A stretch of 64,000 nt of DNA from Shinisaurus crocodilurus. Its lineage: Eukaryota > Chordata > Lepidosauria > Squamata > Shinisauridae. Position 1 is the stretch's first letter. Each line of letters opens with the position of its first letter. A model generated the notes under the pieces. The model was given only the letters and a program-made list of their open reading frames with translations. It had not been told where the DNA came from and searched no databases. The DNA lies in NCBI GenBank assembly GCA_021292165.1, contig JAHFWL010001269.1:1-64000 (forward strand), written 5' to 3'. Below are positions 43,198 to 53,518 of this stretch, piece by piece. Both the position numbers and the translations under genes were made by a program.

Positions 43198-43613
43198 GGG
43201 CCGGTTTGCACAACCCAGGCTGTGGGCGAGGGAGGCACCACGGGGCTGTCCACGGGGTCCAGTGGGGCGCCACAGATGACCTGCGCCCCCTAGTGCAGGC
43301 CTCCCGGCACTAGGGGGCGGGACCCCGGGATGCCCAGAGGGGCCGTTTGCCCCTACAGGCTGGAGTGGCGGCAGCTCCGGCTGCTCTGGTCTGCCACCTC
43401 TGTGCGGACCCCACGGGACAGCCGTCTGCCCGCTGTTCGCACGGCATGGTGGCCACGCGCGGTAGGGGCTTATCCCTCTACTGACCATGGTCACTTTGCG
43501 TGCGTCCCGCATGCGGCCGTCCCGCGGGGCCACCCCCAGTCGGCGTGCACACGACACGGGAACCGCGGGGGACTTCTGCTCCTCCACGGTTCCCGTGTCG
43601 TGCGAACAAGCCC
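43198..43613. mobile_element. CpG-rich DNA transposon derivative in a (CT)n tract
   Basis: The ends form an imperfect inverted repeat: GGGCCGGTTTGCACAACC on the left and the complement GGGCTTGTTCGCACGACA on the right. CT repeats lie on both sides (43180-43197 and from 43619). An internal hairpin CACGACACGGGAACCG / CGGTTCCCGTGTCGTG sits at 43550-43603. The 130-150-codon frames are GC-rich artefacts without a transposase motif. A PIF/Harbinger- or hAT-type origin is possible. Confidence 0.6.
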
Positions 43614-43618
43614 TCTTT

Positions 43619-43619
43619 G

Positions 43620-43662
<43 letters not shown>
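43619..43662. repeat. (CT)n(CA)n microsatellite
   Basis: CT units followed by CA units next to the CpG-rich element. Confidence 0.9.
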
Positions 43663-43663
<1 letters not shown>

Positions 43664-44755
43664 CATGTGGCTAATAGCATTTTGGAATGGGGAAAGGACA
43701 CAGGAAGAAATGGTTAATCTACTTCCTCAAGCACCAGCTTCCTCGACCTTTAAAACAGCCATGTGGGACTGATGGTGATGGTGATGATTTGAGACAGTTG
43801 CCCTGTTCAGGTGTTATGCCTGAACAAGGTATTTTCTGCTTGTGTAAGTGCCATGATGGGGGCATGTGCCTCGCCCCTCATCCCCACCTGCTCCATCCAA
43901 CCTTCCTACACTGAGTGGGAGTATCTGATGGGGGCTATTCATGTTTGACTGAATGCATGTAGAAGCCTCCTTCAGACCTTCCTGCTCTGCATGGGAAGGT
44001 CAGGAGTGCAGAGGGCTGAGTCAGCACATGTAGTATGTTGTGTGTGGTGGTGCCAGCAAACACATCCCATTAATGCCTGTGCCGGGATCTAGTCCGGTGT
44101 TTATCAGCTGATAACAATTGCTTCAAAGATCAATTACATTACAAACTTGAGTACTGACTTGACACCTTTTATTTGGATACAAGTGTGTGTCTGTGTATGA
44201 TTTACCTTACATTCAACTTAGTGGAATTGACCAAATTTGTTTCTATAATTTGAGATAAACCTTTTGTTTCAGGAATGCTGATTTCAAAAGTATTCAATAT
44301 TTGATTTCTTGAAGCGATTTTTGGGCCGCACTTCAGAAAAGCTGCTGGCATCATGCCTGCTACCTACCTGCCTTTGCCTCTTGCTGACTCAGTGAAACAG
44401 GGTCAAGCTGCATGTTACATTAAGCATGATCCTTAGAAATCATGCGTCATGCTGCCACTTTGATTCTGAAGGTGAAACGGCTGATCAGCAAATGTTGCTA
44501 GTGAGGAGAGGTGATCAAACAGTAAACATCTATCTCTCTGTCTTCCTCTTGCTCTGCAGGAGTGGCTGGAAAAGAGCTAGAAGGTGGGACCTTGAACCTA
44601 GGAAGCCCTTGGAACCTTTCTCCAGGAGTGCCTCCTCCTCTGAGCTCTGCCACTTCCAGGGGGGGCATGCAATTAGGGGAAGGAAGCAGCTACTCTACTC
44701 CTGCCTCCTCTCCCTTGCTCATGCTCTCTAGGCACCATGGTGAGGATGACTGGCC
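43663..44755. other. No gene recognised
   Basis: Unique-looking DNA with no recognised repeat. The 101-codon frame at 44426-44731 has no domain. Confidence 0.4.
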
Positions 44756-44759
44756 CCTT

Positions 44760-45323
44760 GTCAATACCTAGAGAGAAATTGCGATCAGCTGCCTCTGCCT
44801 GCTTGGTCTTGTATGGATTATGTTTCAGTTTATTATCCCCCTCACCCAGTCCATTGTCTGTCACAGCCAGGCACTGATCTAGAACATTGTCACATCTGGT
44901 CGAGATGGAAAGGGGGGGAAAAGAGCTGTGTGTCCTCAGCATACTGATGCCAACACGTCATATACCAAAAATGCAGATGGCACCACTTAGTGGTTTCATG
45001 TAGATGTTAAATAGAATGGGGGACAAAACCAAGCCCTGCAGAACCTCATTCTGGAGGATCCACAGGGCTCACCAATACTCCCCAAGCACCACCTTCTGGA
45101 GCCAGCCAACCAAGCAGGAGCAAAACCACTGCAATGCACTACCCCATGCTCCCAGCTCGCACAGTTGCCCCAGAAGGACACAATAGTCAATGGTCTTGAA
45201 AGACACTGAGAGATAAAGGAGAATCAACTGGTTCACACTCATCTTTTCTCTCTCTTGACATAGGTCATCATACAGTGTGACCAAGGCAATTTCCATGCCA
45301 AAATGTGGCCTGAACGACAAAAC
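44760..45323 (-). mobile_element. L2 LINE, downstream half of RT
   Basis: Minus-strand translation runs from FRPHFGMEIALVTLYDDLCQ through LSVSFKTIDYCVLLGQLCEL, LQWFCSCLVGWLQKVVLGE and LSPILFNIYMKPLSG to a decayed catalytic region and KLKHNP. In the L2 consensus I know, this follows QSGFRPGFGTETALVALYDDL. The upstream half of what looks like the same element is at 46880-47220 on the opposite strand. Confidence 0.8.
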
Positions 45324-45448
45324 CCTGCCACCTACAACAGTCAACCAGCCTTCCATGGCCACTGAGCATGCCCAGTCCTCTTTGGGCTGTTTTCTGGGTC
45401 TCTTACTCCCATTTAGGGTTTTATTTTTCTAAATATGTTTTGTAGTTC
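45324..45448 (-). repeat. 125-bp inverted repeat, copy 1
   Basis: Its complement equals 47221-47345 at 123 of 125 positions. It abuts the L2 downstream half. Both copies encode MAMEGWLTVVGGR. The repeat itself matches no family I recognise. Confidence 0.9.
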
Positions 45449-46321
45449 TGTAAACACTGGGGTTTCCCCAAGCTTGTGACACACCCCTTTTGTGTTTGGA
45501 TGGTGACCTTTAGCTTACATAAGGAATGGCACAGAGAATTAAGTTTGTTGTTAGGCTATAAGTTTGGCGCTCCCTATAAATACTTGCATTTTCCCACTCA
45601 TCCAAGTTCATTAAGAAGGTAAATATTACTGACAGTATTCCGCCAATATATATCGTATATGCCAGAAAAATCATTGTTTCTGTGAAAACTTCCTGTCCCT
45701 TTGGTCCCTGAACCAATTATTATTCTATTGCCCCTGGATGGTTGCCATCTTTTAAAATATATATTTTGTCAAAATTAATCATTTGAGCACAGAAATGCTT
45801 TTTTTTTTCCTGCTGGAAAGGTATGCCTTCCTCTTGTTAGAGGGGACTGAATGTTTCCCTCTCCCTGCAACTAGCTTGTAGCTTTATATGCTTTCTTACG
45901 TTTTTCATCCCACTCTCCACGTTTTTCCCCACGTAGCTTTGTAAGACTAATGCAAGTAAGACAGGAATCTGAGTAATGAAGGCTTTGATCCTAAGGAAAT
46001 GCTTTCACAGCTAACATTATTCACATGCCCAACTCAAAACATTTTTTAGAGCTAGCTATTCATCAACTACATTGCAGGGCGGAATGCATGAATGTGCCAC
46101 ATTGATATAGAGGTTCCATGCCCATTTGGTTAAGGCAATTGACTATATTCCTGAAGATTCCTGAGACCAACAAGGCTGAAGTCACACCAGAGCTCAGCTG
46201 CCTACAACTGTGTTCAAAGTAGGACTGAAGCCTATAAGGCAAGGAGGAATCATTCAAATGCAGGTGCAAAGTGCCTTTTACTCTCGACTGAATGGAACAA
46301 GAAAAAAGCTGCTACATATCT
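45449..46321. other. Unique DNA inside the inverted segment
   Basis: AT-rich, with no repeat or exon recognised; a T-run near 45800. Confidence 0.4.
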
Positions 46322-46583
46322 AGGGATGTATGAGGAATTAGTTCCATTGAGATATATATTTATGGGTTTACTAAATTTGACCTCCTGGACTGAACTGTGG
46401 ACCCAAATACAATGTGCAAAACACTTTTAATCAATGGGTGCATACGTCCCAAAATGCATACAGATTTTTGCACAGATTTTTTTTAAAGAAAAATCATAAG
46501 CTCGATACAGGATGGAAGAAGCTTGACCTCAAAAAACCAACAATTTCAGTGAAACAGAGATTGACACATCTGTCCATCTCTAG
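46322..46583 (+). repeat. Family R copy with internal deletion
   Basis: Starts TAGGGATGTATGAGGAATTA, holds CCTCCTGGACTGAACTG, TTTTAATCAATGGGTGC, ATAAGCTCGATACAGG and ends CATCTGTCCATCTCTAG. About 170 bp of the middle is missing. Confidence 0.7.
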
Positions 46584-46879
46584 ACATACTATGTATTGGG
46601 GGGAATGTCTTCCTTCCAGGTCAAAAGATGCATTCGCAAGACAGGCCTGAGCAATGGTCTTTTTAGAAATTAATCACCAGCGATCGAATTATAATGGCTG
46701 ACTCTCTTCACTCTGCCCTGTTATAAATGGGGATTTGAGGGTCAAACTACAAGTTACATTAATCTCACTTTCTTAAAAGTGCCTGCTGTGACATTTTCAT
46801 GAGGCACTTCCAGGATAAAATCACTTGCATCCATCAGGATATAGACTCTATTTTATAGCAGGTGAGGTATCTAGAGTGT

Positions 46880-47220
46880 GGTCTTGTCCAGTTTTGGTGG
46901 ATGCAGTTCAATTTGTACAGCTCAAGAACATTGACAAGGTTCTTGGACAGGTTTGTGACGTGACCACTTGCATATTGGATCCTTGCCACTTGTGGCTTAT
47001 TAAATCTGGCAGCCAGCTGGGCCAGGGAGGTGATTATGCCTCCTTGCAAGATGGAGTGGTCCCAGTTCACCTGAAAGAGGGGGTGGTAGGGCCACTCATG
47101 AAGAAATCCTCCCTGTACCCAGAAAACAACTTTAGGCAAGTAGTGAATATTCCTTTCTTGGGCAAGGTCGGTGAGCAGGTTGTTGCTGACCAGTTCCAGA
47201 TGCTCTTGGATGAGACCAAT
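46880..47220 (+). mobile_element. L2 LINE, upstream half of RT
   Basis: Plus-strand frame 46825-47256 reads TTCILDPCHLWLIKSG, DGVVPVHLKEGVVGPLMKK, NFRQVVNIPFLGKVGEQVVA and LLDETNEL. This matches the L2 consensus SLKEAVVRPLLKKPSL...FLGKVLEKVVA...LDETD. The match stops exactly where the 125-bp repeat begins. Confidence 0.82.
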
Positions 47221-47345
47221 GAACTACAAAACATATTTAGAAAAATAAAACCCTAAATGGGAGTAAGAGACCCAGAAAACAGCCCAAAGAGGACTGAACA
47301 TGCTCAGTGGCCATGGAAGGCTGGTTGACTGTTGTAGGTGGCAGG
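47221..47345 (+). repeat. 125-bp inverted repeat, copy 2
   Basis: GAACTACAAAACATATTTAG through GTTGTAGGTGGCAGG, the complement of 45324-45448 with two mismatches (GACTGAACATG against GACTGGGCATG). It follows the L2 upstream half without a gap. Confidence 0.9.
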
Positions 47346-47518
47346 AGTGGAAAACTAGGGAGGAGGAAGAATGTAATGGAGTTTCCTGCAAAAGGGTATG
47401 GCTGGCTATCTGGCATCCTGAGTGGGAGCATTACACACTGCAACATTGTGTTGCAGGTCCCTTTGTACTTTCTGCTAACCAATGGAGCCAAGCTGTTTGC
47501 ATAGGTGGAGTGAAGCAC

Positions 47519-47520
<2 letters not shown>

Positions 47521-47572
<52 letters not shown>
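47521..47572. repeat. (ATT)n microsatellite
   Basis: Seventeen or so uninterrupted ATT units. Confidence 0.95.
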
Positions 47573-47575
<3 letters not shown>

Positions 47576-47984
47576 CCACACCTAAATTTGAATATAGTTT
47601 GCACATTATGTATTGTGCAAGACAGGTATTTCAAAGTTAAATTATGGTGCTTAGTACTATAGGTATTTAAATCACATGAGCTTTGATCGTGCACATTTCT
47701 CTACTCTTGTGAATAGATGTGTATTGGAGGTCAGAGATCTTCCTTCCTTCCTTCCTTCCTTCCTTCCTTTGCTCAGATATGCATGTGCACTTTTGTGTAC
47801 AAATTTCTATTCATGATGTTGCTGTTCAAATGTTCCTATTTACATTCCTATTTGCTTTCCTAGTGGTGTGGCTCACTTACTATGATCACCAGGATTTACC
47901 TGTTGTGCTAAAGTAATTCTTTACTAAAGCCCAGTTCATTTATTGCTAAGCTGTTATGGTAGCTACTGAAAAGCTACTTCTCCA
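47573..47984. other. No gene recognised; (TTCC)n tract
   Basis: A TTCC tract at 47741-47768. No other feature seen. Confidence 0.45.
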
Positions 47985-48205
47985 CAGGGACACAGATAGC
48001 TGCCTTATACCAGGTCAGACTCAGACTATTTGCCATCTAGCCAAATACTGTGTACTCTGATTGGCAGCATCTCTCTAAGGTCTTGGGCAGGCACTTTTCA
48101 CATCACTTACTACCTGATATTTTCAGCTGGAGATGCCAGAGATTGAATCTGTACGCAAAGCACATGGACGCTGTAACCTTGAGCTCTGGTCCCTCAAATT
48201 CCATG
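47985..48205 (-). mobile_element. SINE-B copy, diverged
   Basis: Plus text GATAGCTGCCTTATACCAGG, CTGATTGGCAGCATCTCTC, GCTGGAGATGCCAGAGATTG and GTACGCAAAGCACATGG. The tRNA-like head is decayed. Confidence 0.7.
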
Positions 48206-48251
48206 CTATTTCAACAATGCATGGATGTGCTGAGAGTCAACATGATGTACA

Positions 48252-48365
48252 GGACAGAATGTTGCATTAGGAGTGGGGAGACTTGGGTTCAAGTCCTGCT
48301 CAGCCCTAAAACTCATTGGGAAAGTTATTCTCTCACAGCCAAACCTGCCTCACAGAGTTGTTGTG
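48252..48365 (+). mobile_element. SINE-A, old copy
   Basis: GTGGGGAGACTTGGGTTCAA, CCCTAAAACTCATTGGGAAA, ACCTGCCTCACAGAGTTG, TTGTGA follow the SINE-A body. Both ends are lost. Confidence 0.65.
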
Positions 48366-48389
48366 ACCACCCTTGTCTTTGACTGTCGG

Positions 48390-48615
48390 AGCCTTGAGAA
48401 CTGCACCATGATGAGAGAGTGGAGCATGGTGAGTTCTGCCTTGGGGAAATTAAAAATACCTGGTTTCCAGAGTGGCTGGGTATTTATCTGTAGCCACCAC
48501 AGGCCTTCCAGAAACAGTAGGAACATCCAGAGCACAGGGGAAGAGACTAAACACCACCACCCATTGCCTCTGTAGAGTCTTGAGAACTGCACCAGGATGA
48601 GAGAGTGGAGCATGG
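48390..48615 (+). repeat. Two 40-bp direct repeats, 186 bp apart
   Basis: CTTGAGAACTGCACCATGAT with GAGAGAGTGGAGCATGG at 48390-48429 recurs at 48576-48615 with two mismatches. This is why one minus-strand frame repeats MLHSLI-VQFSRL. Confidence 0.85.
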
Positions 48616-48839
48616 GAGAGATCAGCTGCTGCAGGCTGTAAGAAATCTGGTTGCTATTTTCTGCACTTTGTACTCTTGGGGTAGTTGCTTGCAGTTTGTA
48701 TTGTTTATTAAGGCCCACAATGCATAGGAAAAGTTTATTTGGCTCTGGCTTACACATACCTGATAAATAATAATTGATGTGCTTGTAATCATGGAATTGG
48801 CCTATTCTGTAATTAATTTGAAATGTTATAATGTTAGTG

Positions 48840-49045
48840 TTAGAGAAATGAACTGTTTGGGTTGTTTATTATTGTAATGATGTACTATTGTAATTGATGT
48901 ATTGGTATGTTTTCTTGTTCTTGTATTGCTGTTGTGTTGTTTGCCGCTTTGGGCACTTTTTGTGGGAAAGTGGCATATAAATTTAAGCCACTTAAGTGGC
49001 TAATGATGACGACGACTACGACGATGATGATGATGATAAAATGGG
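48840..49045 (+). mobile_element. LINE/SINE 3' end with GAC/GAT tail
   Basis: TTTGCCGCTTTGGGCACTTT, GTGGGAAAGTGGCATATAAA and a (GAC)(GAT)n tract at 49003-49037 form a typical retroposon tail. The parent family is not clear. Confidence 0.5.
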
Positions 49046-49174
49046 AATAACCTATGTTCACCACCTTGACCTCCTTGGGCAAAGGATGGGATAAAAATGG
49101 AATGAATACAGGTTATCCTGATCATATTGTTATATCCTGTGCCAGGATATTTGACTGGGAAACATTGGCTAGCA

Positions 49175-49272
49175 ATGGGTGAGAAATTCGTTTTCATGTG
49201 AACTTACCAAATCCACATTTCCTGAACCTAAACACAAACCAGAACACTGATTTCTTGGCCATCCCTAGCCAA
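49175..49272 (+). repeat. Family R, terminal pieces only
   Basis: GGTGAGAAATTCGTTTTCAT, GAACTTACCAAATCCACATT, CTGAACCTAAACAC and a closing TTGGCCATCCCTAG. Confidence 0.5.
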
Positions 49273-49768
49273 TGTCACCCAGATCAGAAGGGAAAGTGGT
49301 GGGAGGGAAATCTAGGCATTATGTTGTTGCCCCGATATTTGCAATTTTTATGTCTTAAGATGGAATGTAGAACTAGAAGGCATTATGGAGACATAATTGG
49401 ACTCACTAGGTGCAAGGGAGATTGCAGAACACCCAGAGTTTCTGAGACAAAGAAGTATTTGTGCCCCCTCTCAGTTTTGAAAAAAAATATGTATTATTCA
49501 GATCTATCTTGAGCCCTAATTGAAACACACAGGATCTTTGTGAGGCAGAGAGCAGAAGTAAAGACAAAACAGTAGTGGGCAGGGAGATTCTATGGCCTCT
49601 AGACAGTGTCTGGAGGGCCAGAGGATGTTTCAGATTCCCAGCTCCGAGGTTGGAAGAGACCTCAGATCACCCTTCCCCTCTCACAGACAGCCTGCATGGA
49701 AAGAACCATGTCAGCTGCTTCTCCAAGGTTATAAGACCGACTTCGTAGAAGGGGTAAAGGGGGCATTC
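49273..49768. other. No feature recognised
   Basis: Unique-looking DNA; no recognised repeat or exon. Confidence 0.4.
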
Positions 49769-49842
49769 CAGGGGGCAAGGAGGTTTTGGTCTATGACCGT
49801 AAATAAATAATCAATCAATCAATCAATCAGGGGGCAAGGAGG
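49769..49842 (+). mobile_element. 44-bp retroposon tail with 15-bp target duplication
   Basis: CAGGGGGCAAGGAGG occurs at 49769-49783 and again at 49828-49842. Between them is TTTTGGTCTATGACCG followed by TAAATAAATAA and (TCAA)n, the form of an extremely 5'-truncated LINE or SINE. Confidence 0.75.
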
Positions 49843-50085
49843 GGAGGAGACTGTTTCTGTCAGTATAAGACATATCCTGGTGGTGTTCCAGTTTCCTTCC
49901 CTCCCCGTCCAAAATGCCACAGCTAGATGGCCAAAATTGTCCATCTTGCTGATTTGCAGGGTGAGAGGAGCAGAGAGGTGACAATCACCTCCATGCTCTT
50001 CCCACACTGTATAGGATGCCCATAATCATCTGAGTTCAGAAACGTACGGGCATCCTCATTGGATTATGCCCTAAACTGGGGATTA
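49838..50085 (+). repeat. Unclassified dispersed repeat D, copy 1
   Basis: GGAGGGGAGGAGACTG, ATATCCTGGTGGTGTTCCAG, TTTCCTTCCCTCCCC, CCACAGCTAGATGGCC, GGATGCCCATAATCATCTGA. The complement of 56640-56870 shows the same blocks in the same order. Confidence 0.6.
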
Positions 50086-51215
50086 ATTTTGGGTCGTGTT
50101 TTTTTTTTTTTTTCATTCTTCCCTTACACTGGTTGAATGGGATTTCACCTTTTGCTTCCTTCTACTCCTAACTGTGTGAAAACAAACCTTGCTACTGCAG
50201 CTTCCAAAGTATCCAATTTTCTTAAAAGAAGATCATGCAAAGCAAACACTACTGCCAATTGGTTTCTTAATTAATATATGGTATTACTTCTCCTTCCCCA
50301 CCCCCTCAAATGTAGTAACAAGCTTGCAACGCAAGCTTTGAGCAGCCACCCTCCTTTATTCCTTCTCTCTGAACATGATTAAAAGCGAATGTAAAATCCT
50401 TCTAGGAGGCCTAACAGCCAACTGCCGCTTTCTTTCCTCGTAATGCTCGAACTGGTTTCCAGCAGAGATCTGAGCAGCCAGCTGTTTGAATTGAGAATCA
50501 GCTCCTCTCTCGATGGCATTCGGAGGCGAAACTCCTCACAGGGGTTCAGTGACCCAGTAACTCACTCCTCCGTGCTGTGCACTTTTCAAAGGGAAGTCTC
50601 TGATTACACTGATGGCCCTGCAATCAAGGTGGTTTGATTAGCGGAAAAGTGGGGGGGGGGGACGGAGAAAGCAAGCAAGAAATGCCACCAATCTAAAAAG
50701 GAGGCAAAACACTCCAACTCTAATTAAGTCAAAGAGAACTGTGGAGAAAAGAAATGCAGAAGGCATGTCGTGTCCCAACAGTTTGCTGATTGCCAAAGTA
50801 TCTGGCCTCAAAGGGACACATTCAAACTGCCCATAGAGGAATTGGTGTGACTGCTGGGCACAAGATTAGCCCTGAATTGGGACTCATGGTGGTTGTACGT
50901 ATGGGTCTTGGAATCTTTGCACCTGGCCAGCATTGGGGGAAGCAAGCATGAACAGGCTGGAACAAAGTTCTAGAAAGAGATTTCACGCACTTCCATCACT
51001 GAACTTTGATGGCAGAGCACTATAAGACTACGCTGGGTTTGAAGGAGGATATACAGTCTCCAAGTACTCCGTCCACTGTGGTTCACTGTTATGCTTGCCT
51101 GGGTCTTTAGCCAGCAATGTGTTCTCAGTGCCTAATTGCACCACCCAGTAGAACCAGACAGATCCATCTCAGCAGGGTACTGTTGTCTCTTAAACAGGGC
51201 TCTTTCACCAGTGAT
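50086..51215. other. Mostly unique DNA; possible conserved element 50400-50640
   Basis: The 50400-50640 stretch is repeat-free, balanced in composition, and carries an open 65-codon plus-strand frame (MLELVSSRDLSSQLFELRIS start) without a domain I know. It may be non-coding conserved DNA or a missed exon. A G-run follows at about 50650-50661. Confidence 0.3.
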
Positions 51216-51423
51216 CAGTGAACGATGGTGTCACCAATGTCAGCGGTGCAGAGAATCCACTCAGGGAACTAGTGTGAACTTTTGAGGAGCTATCCATGGT
51301 GCTGAACACACACACACCCCGCCGAAGAAAGGTTCATAACCACGGATAGCTCCTTAGAAGTTCAGACTAGACCCTGGAGTGGATGCACTGCACCACTGAC
51401 ATTGGAACCACCTGCCTCCACTG
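51216..51423. mobile_element. hAT-type MITE P1 with exact TSD
   Basis: Ends CAGTGAACGATGGTGTCACC and CCACCTGCCTCCACTG. Direct repeats CCAGTGAT at 51208-51215 and 51424-51431 are identical. Internal inverted blocks: GAACTTTTGAGGAGCTATCC / GGATAGCTCCTTAGAAG. Confidence 0.9.
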
Positions 51424-53039
51424 CCAGTGATTGCATATCACGGTGACCCTTTCTCCAATAAAGGCTTTTGAGTCTGGCACAACTATTCTCTTTTCCAAAG
51501 TTTAACAGTAGCTGCAGGGGCCTCCAAATTGGACTGGGGCTGTGGCACTAGGAGAAGGAGATTGACACTCCCCCCACAGTGCCATTTCTCTGATCAAAGA
51601 TGCCTCTCCGTCCCCATCTTCCAAGCTGTTGATAGTCTCATGGGAGGGAAAGACAGGCACAGAAGACAGGCTTCTCCTCATTCAATTATCCCCACCAGCA
51701 GCCATTCCAGAAGGCTGCACTGAGGGAGATAAGAGGGAAGTAGAGCCATTTCATCAGCTCTGCTGACAGACCTATTTTTCCCCTCTTCCCTCCCTGTTCC
51801 TTTTTCCTTGTGTGTTGTGTCTTTTTAGATTGTAAGTCTGCAGCCAGGGACTGTATTGTTTTACTGAATATATGTAAGATGCTCTGGCAGCTTTTTGTCT
51901 GAGGAGTATGAGAAAAAAATACTTTAAAACGAATGAAATAAAATGAGTATAAGCAAAGTTTGAGGAGAGGTGAGATTGAATTGGGAAATCAGTTAAATCC
52001 CATTCTCCTCCTGCACTGAAACCTTGATCCAACCCCACCCCTCAAAAGCACCTTTGGAGCTTTGAAACCAAAATTGGGAACCAATTACGGATCTCCTCCA
52101 GTTTGACCTTAGCTGCGCTTCATTACCTGGCTTTGACCCATTTTGGGGGTTGATTTGACATACTGATTTGTCTGTCCCAGCTGTGTCAGTGACCGTGGCC
52201 TAACTGGGGTGCAATTTTGTCTCTGCTAAGCCCCACTACCCCTACTTCTCTCAACTCCAACTCCAACTTGCGAAGAGTTATCTTAGCTTCCAACACACAT
52301 GAACCGTTCGAGCCTTGGGAGCCTAAAGTATCCATCTGCCAAAGGGCCTGAAGTCTCCCTCCCTCCTTCCCTCTCTCTCCTTTTTAACCATGACCAAAAT
52401 CATCCTGTACAAATCTGGGGCCAGTGAACTAGTATAACACTACTCCCCATCTCAAAGTAGGCATGATCCCGGGGACAATATGAGCTTTGGCACACTGCAT
52501 GTCAGCTTTCTTTCAACAGCATTACAGTCTATCCCCCACTGGCTGAGTCGTTTAGTTCAGCTAATGAGAAAACTCTTTGGAGGTTTTTCTTTAAAAAAAG
52601 CACCGCAAGGAAATGGAGGACAGACATCAGGGCTCAGTTAGTTATTGGAAACAAATAACTGAATGACCTTGGGTCTAGAGCCCGCAGCTCTCATACGCCA
52701 AACGTCACATAGCATTACCTTTGGGTCATTGGCTCACTTGGTGGGCATTTAAATTCTGCATGTATTTCAGGTTGTCTTTCCCCGCCCTCTCTGTGGCAGG
52801 CAGAGAGAGAGTGAAACTAGTAAGGGGGGGGGAGCGTCTGGGTTTCAAGTGTATAAAACTCAGTCTTGCCTCTGCCTTGCTGAGGCAACGGATACAAAAC
52901 CAAGACGGATGCTACATCATGAAGAAAACAAAAAGAAAGAAAGAGGAACCGTTCAGAAGAGCTTTGATGGATCAGACCTGAAGATGGATGAATATGTCAA
53001 GTTTGATCCCTCCCGTTTTCTCTTCCCCCCCCCAAAAAA
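51424..53039. other. No gene recognised
   Basis: Unique-looking DNA with a G-run near 52825 and an A-run at 53032. Open frames of 60-90 codons lack domains. Confidence 0.4.
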
Positions 53040-53044
53040 AATTT

Positions 53045-53405
53045 AAGTTAGTCCTGTCCTGTTTCTACATCAGTTTGCGGATTTTTTTAAAAAAAAAAGT
53101 CTGCATGAAAATGTGCGCACATTTCTGAGTGCATGGCTCAACATGCATGCACATTGTATGCATTTTTGTATGCATTTCTCAGATTATATGTATATTGGAG
53201 GCACCCTAAGATAAGCATTCTTGGGCACACTTCTCTGAAGTATACACGCTTTTGTGCACACTTATCTGTACTATATGCATTTTGTACACATATTTTTTTT
53301 ATGAATGAACATTGATTGCAAACTTCAGAAAAGTGCATATATTGACATCTAACTACATTCTGACTTGGGGAGTGCAGATTTGGTAAGTTTGCATAACAAC
53401 TTTCT
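53045..53405 (-). repeat. Family R copy, diverged
   Basis: Reverse orientation: ATGCATTTTTGTATGC, TCTGAAGTATACACGC, TTGATTGCAAACTTCAG, GGGGAGTGCAGATTTGG. The terminal motif is lost. Confidence 0.6.
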
Positions 53406-53518
53406 GCCCCGGCCCTAATCAGAGCAAAGGTTCAATCTAGCCCACCATTCCTTTCTCACATTGGCCAACCAGACGCTTCCAGGACTTTGCCCCATTGCTT
53501 TGCCCTACAACAACATGG

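Noticed and set aside
43126..43587. 153-codon proline/arginine-rich frame
   Set aside because: GC-rich element with open frames on both strands; no domain and no codon signature.
46825..47256. 143-codon frame as a host gene
   Set aside because: It matches the L2 RT upstream half and runs into the 125-bp repeat.
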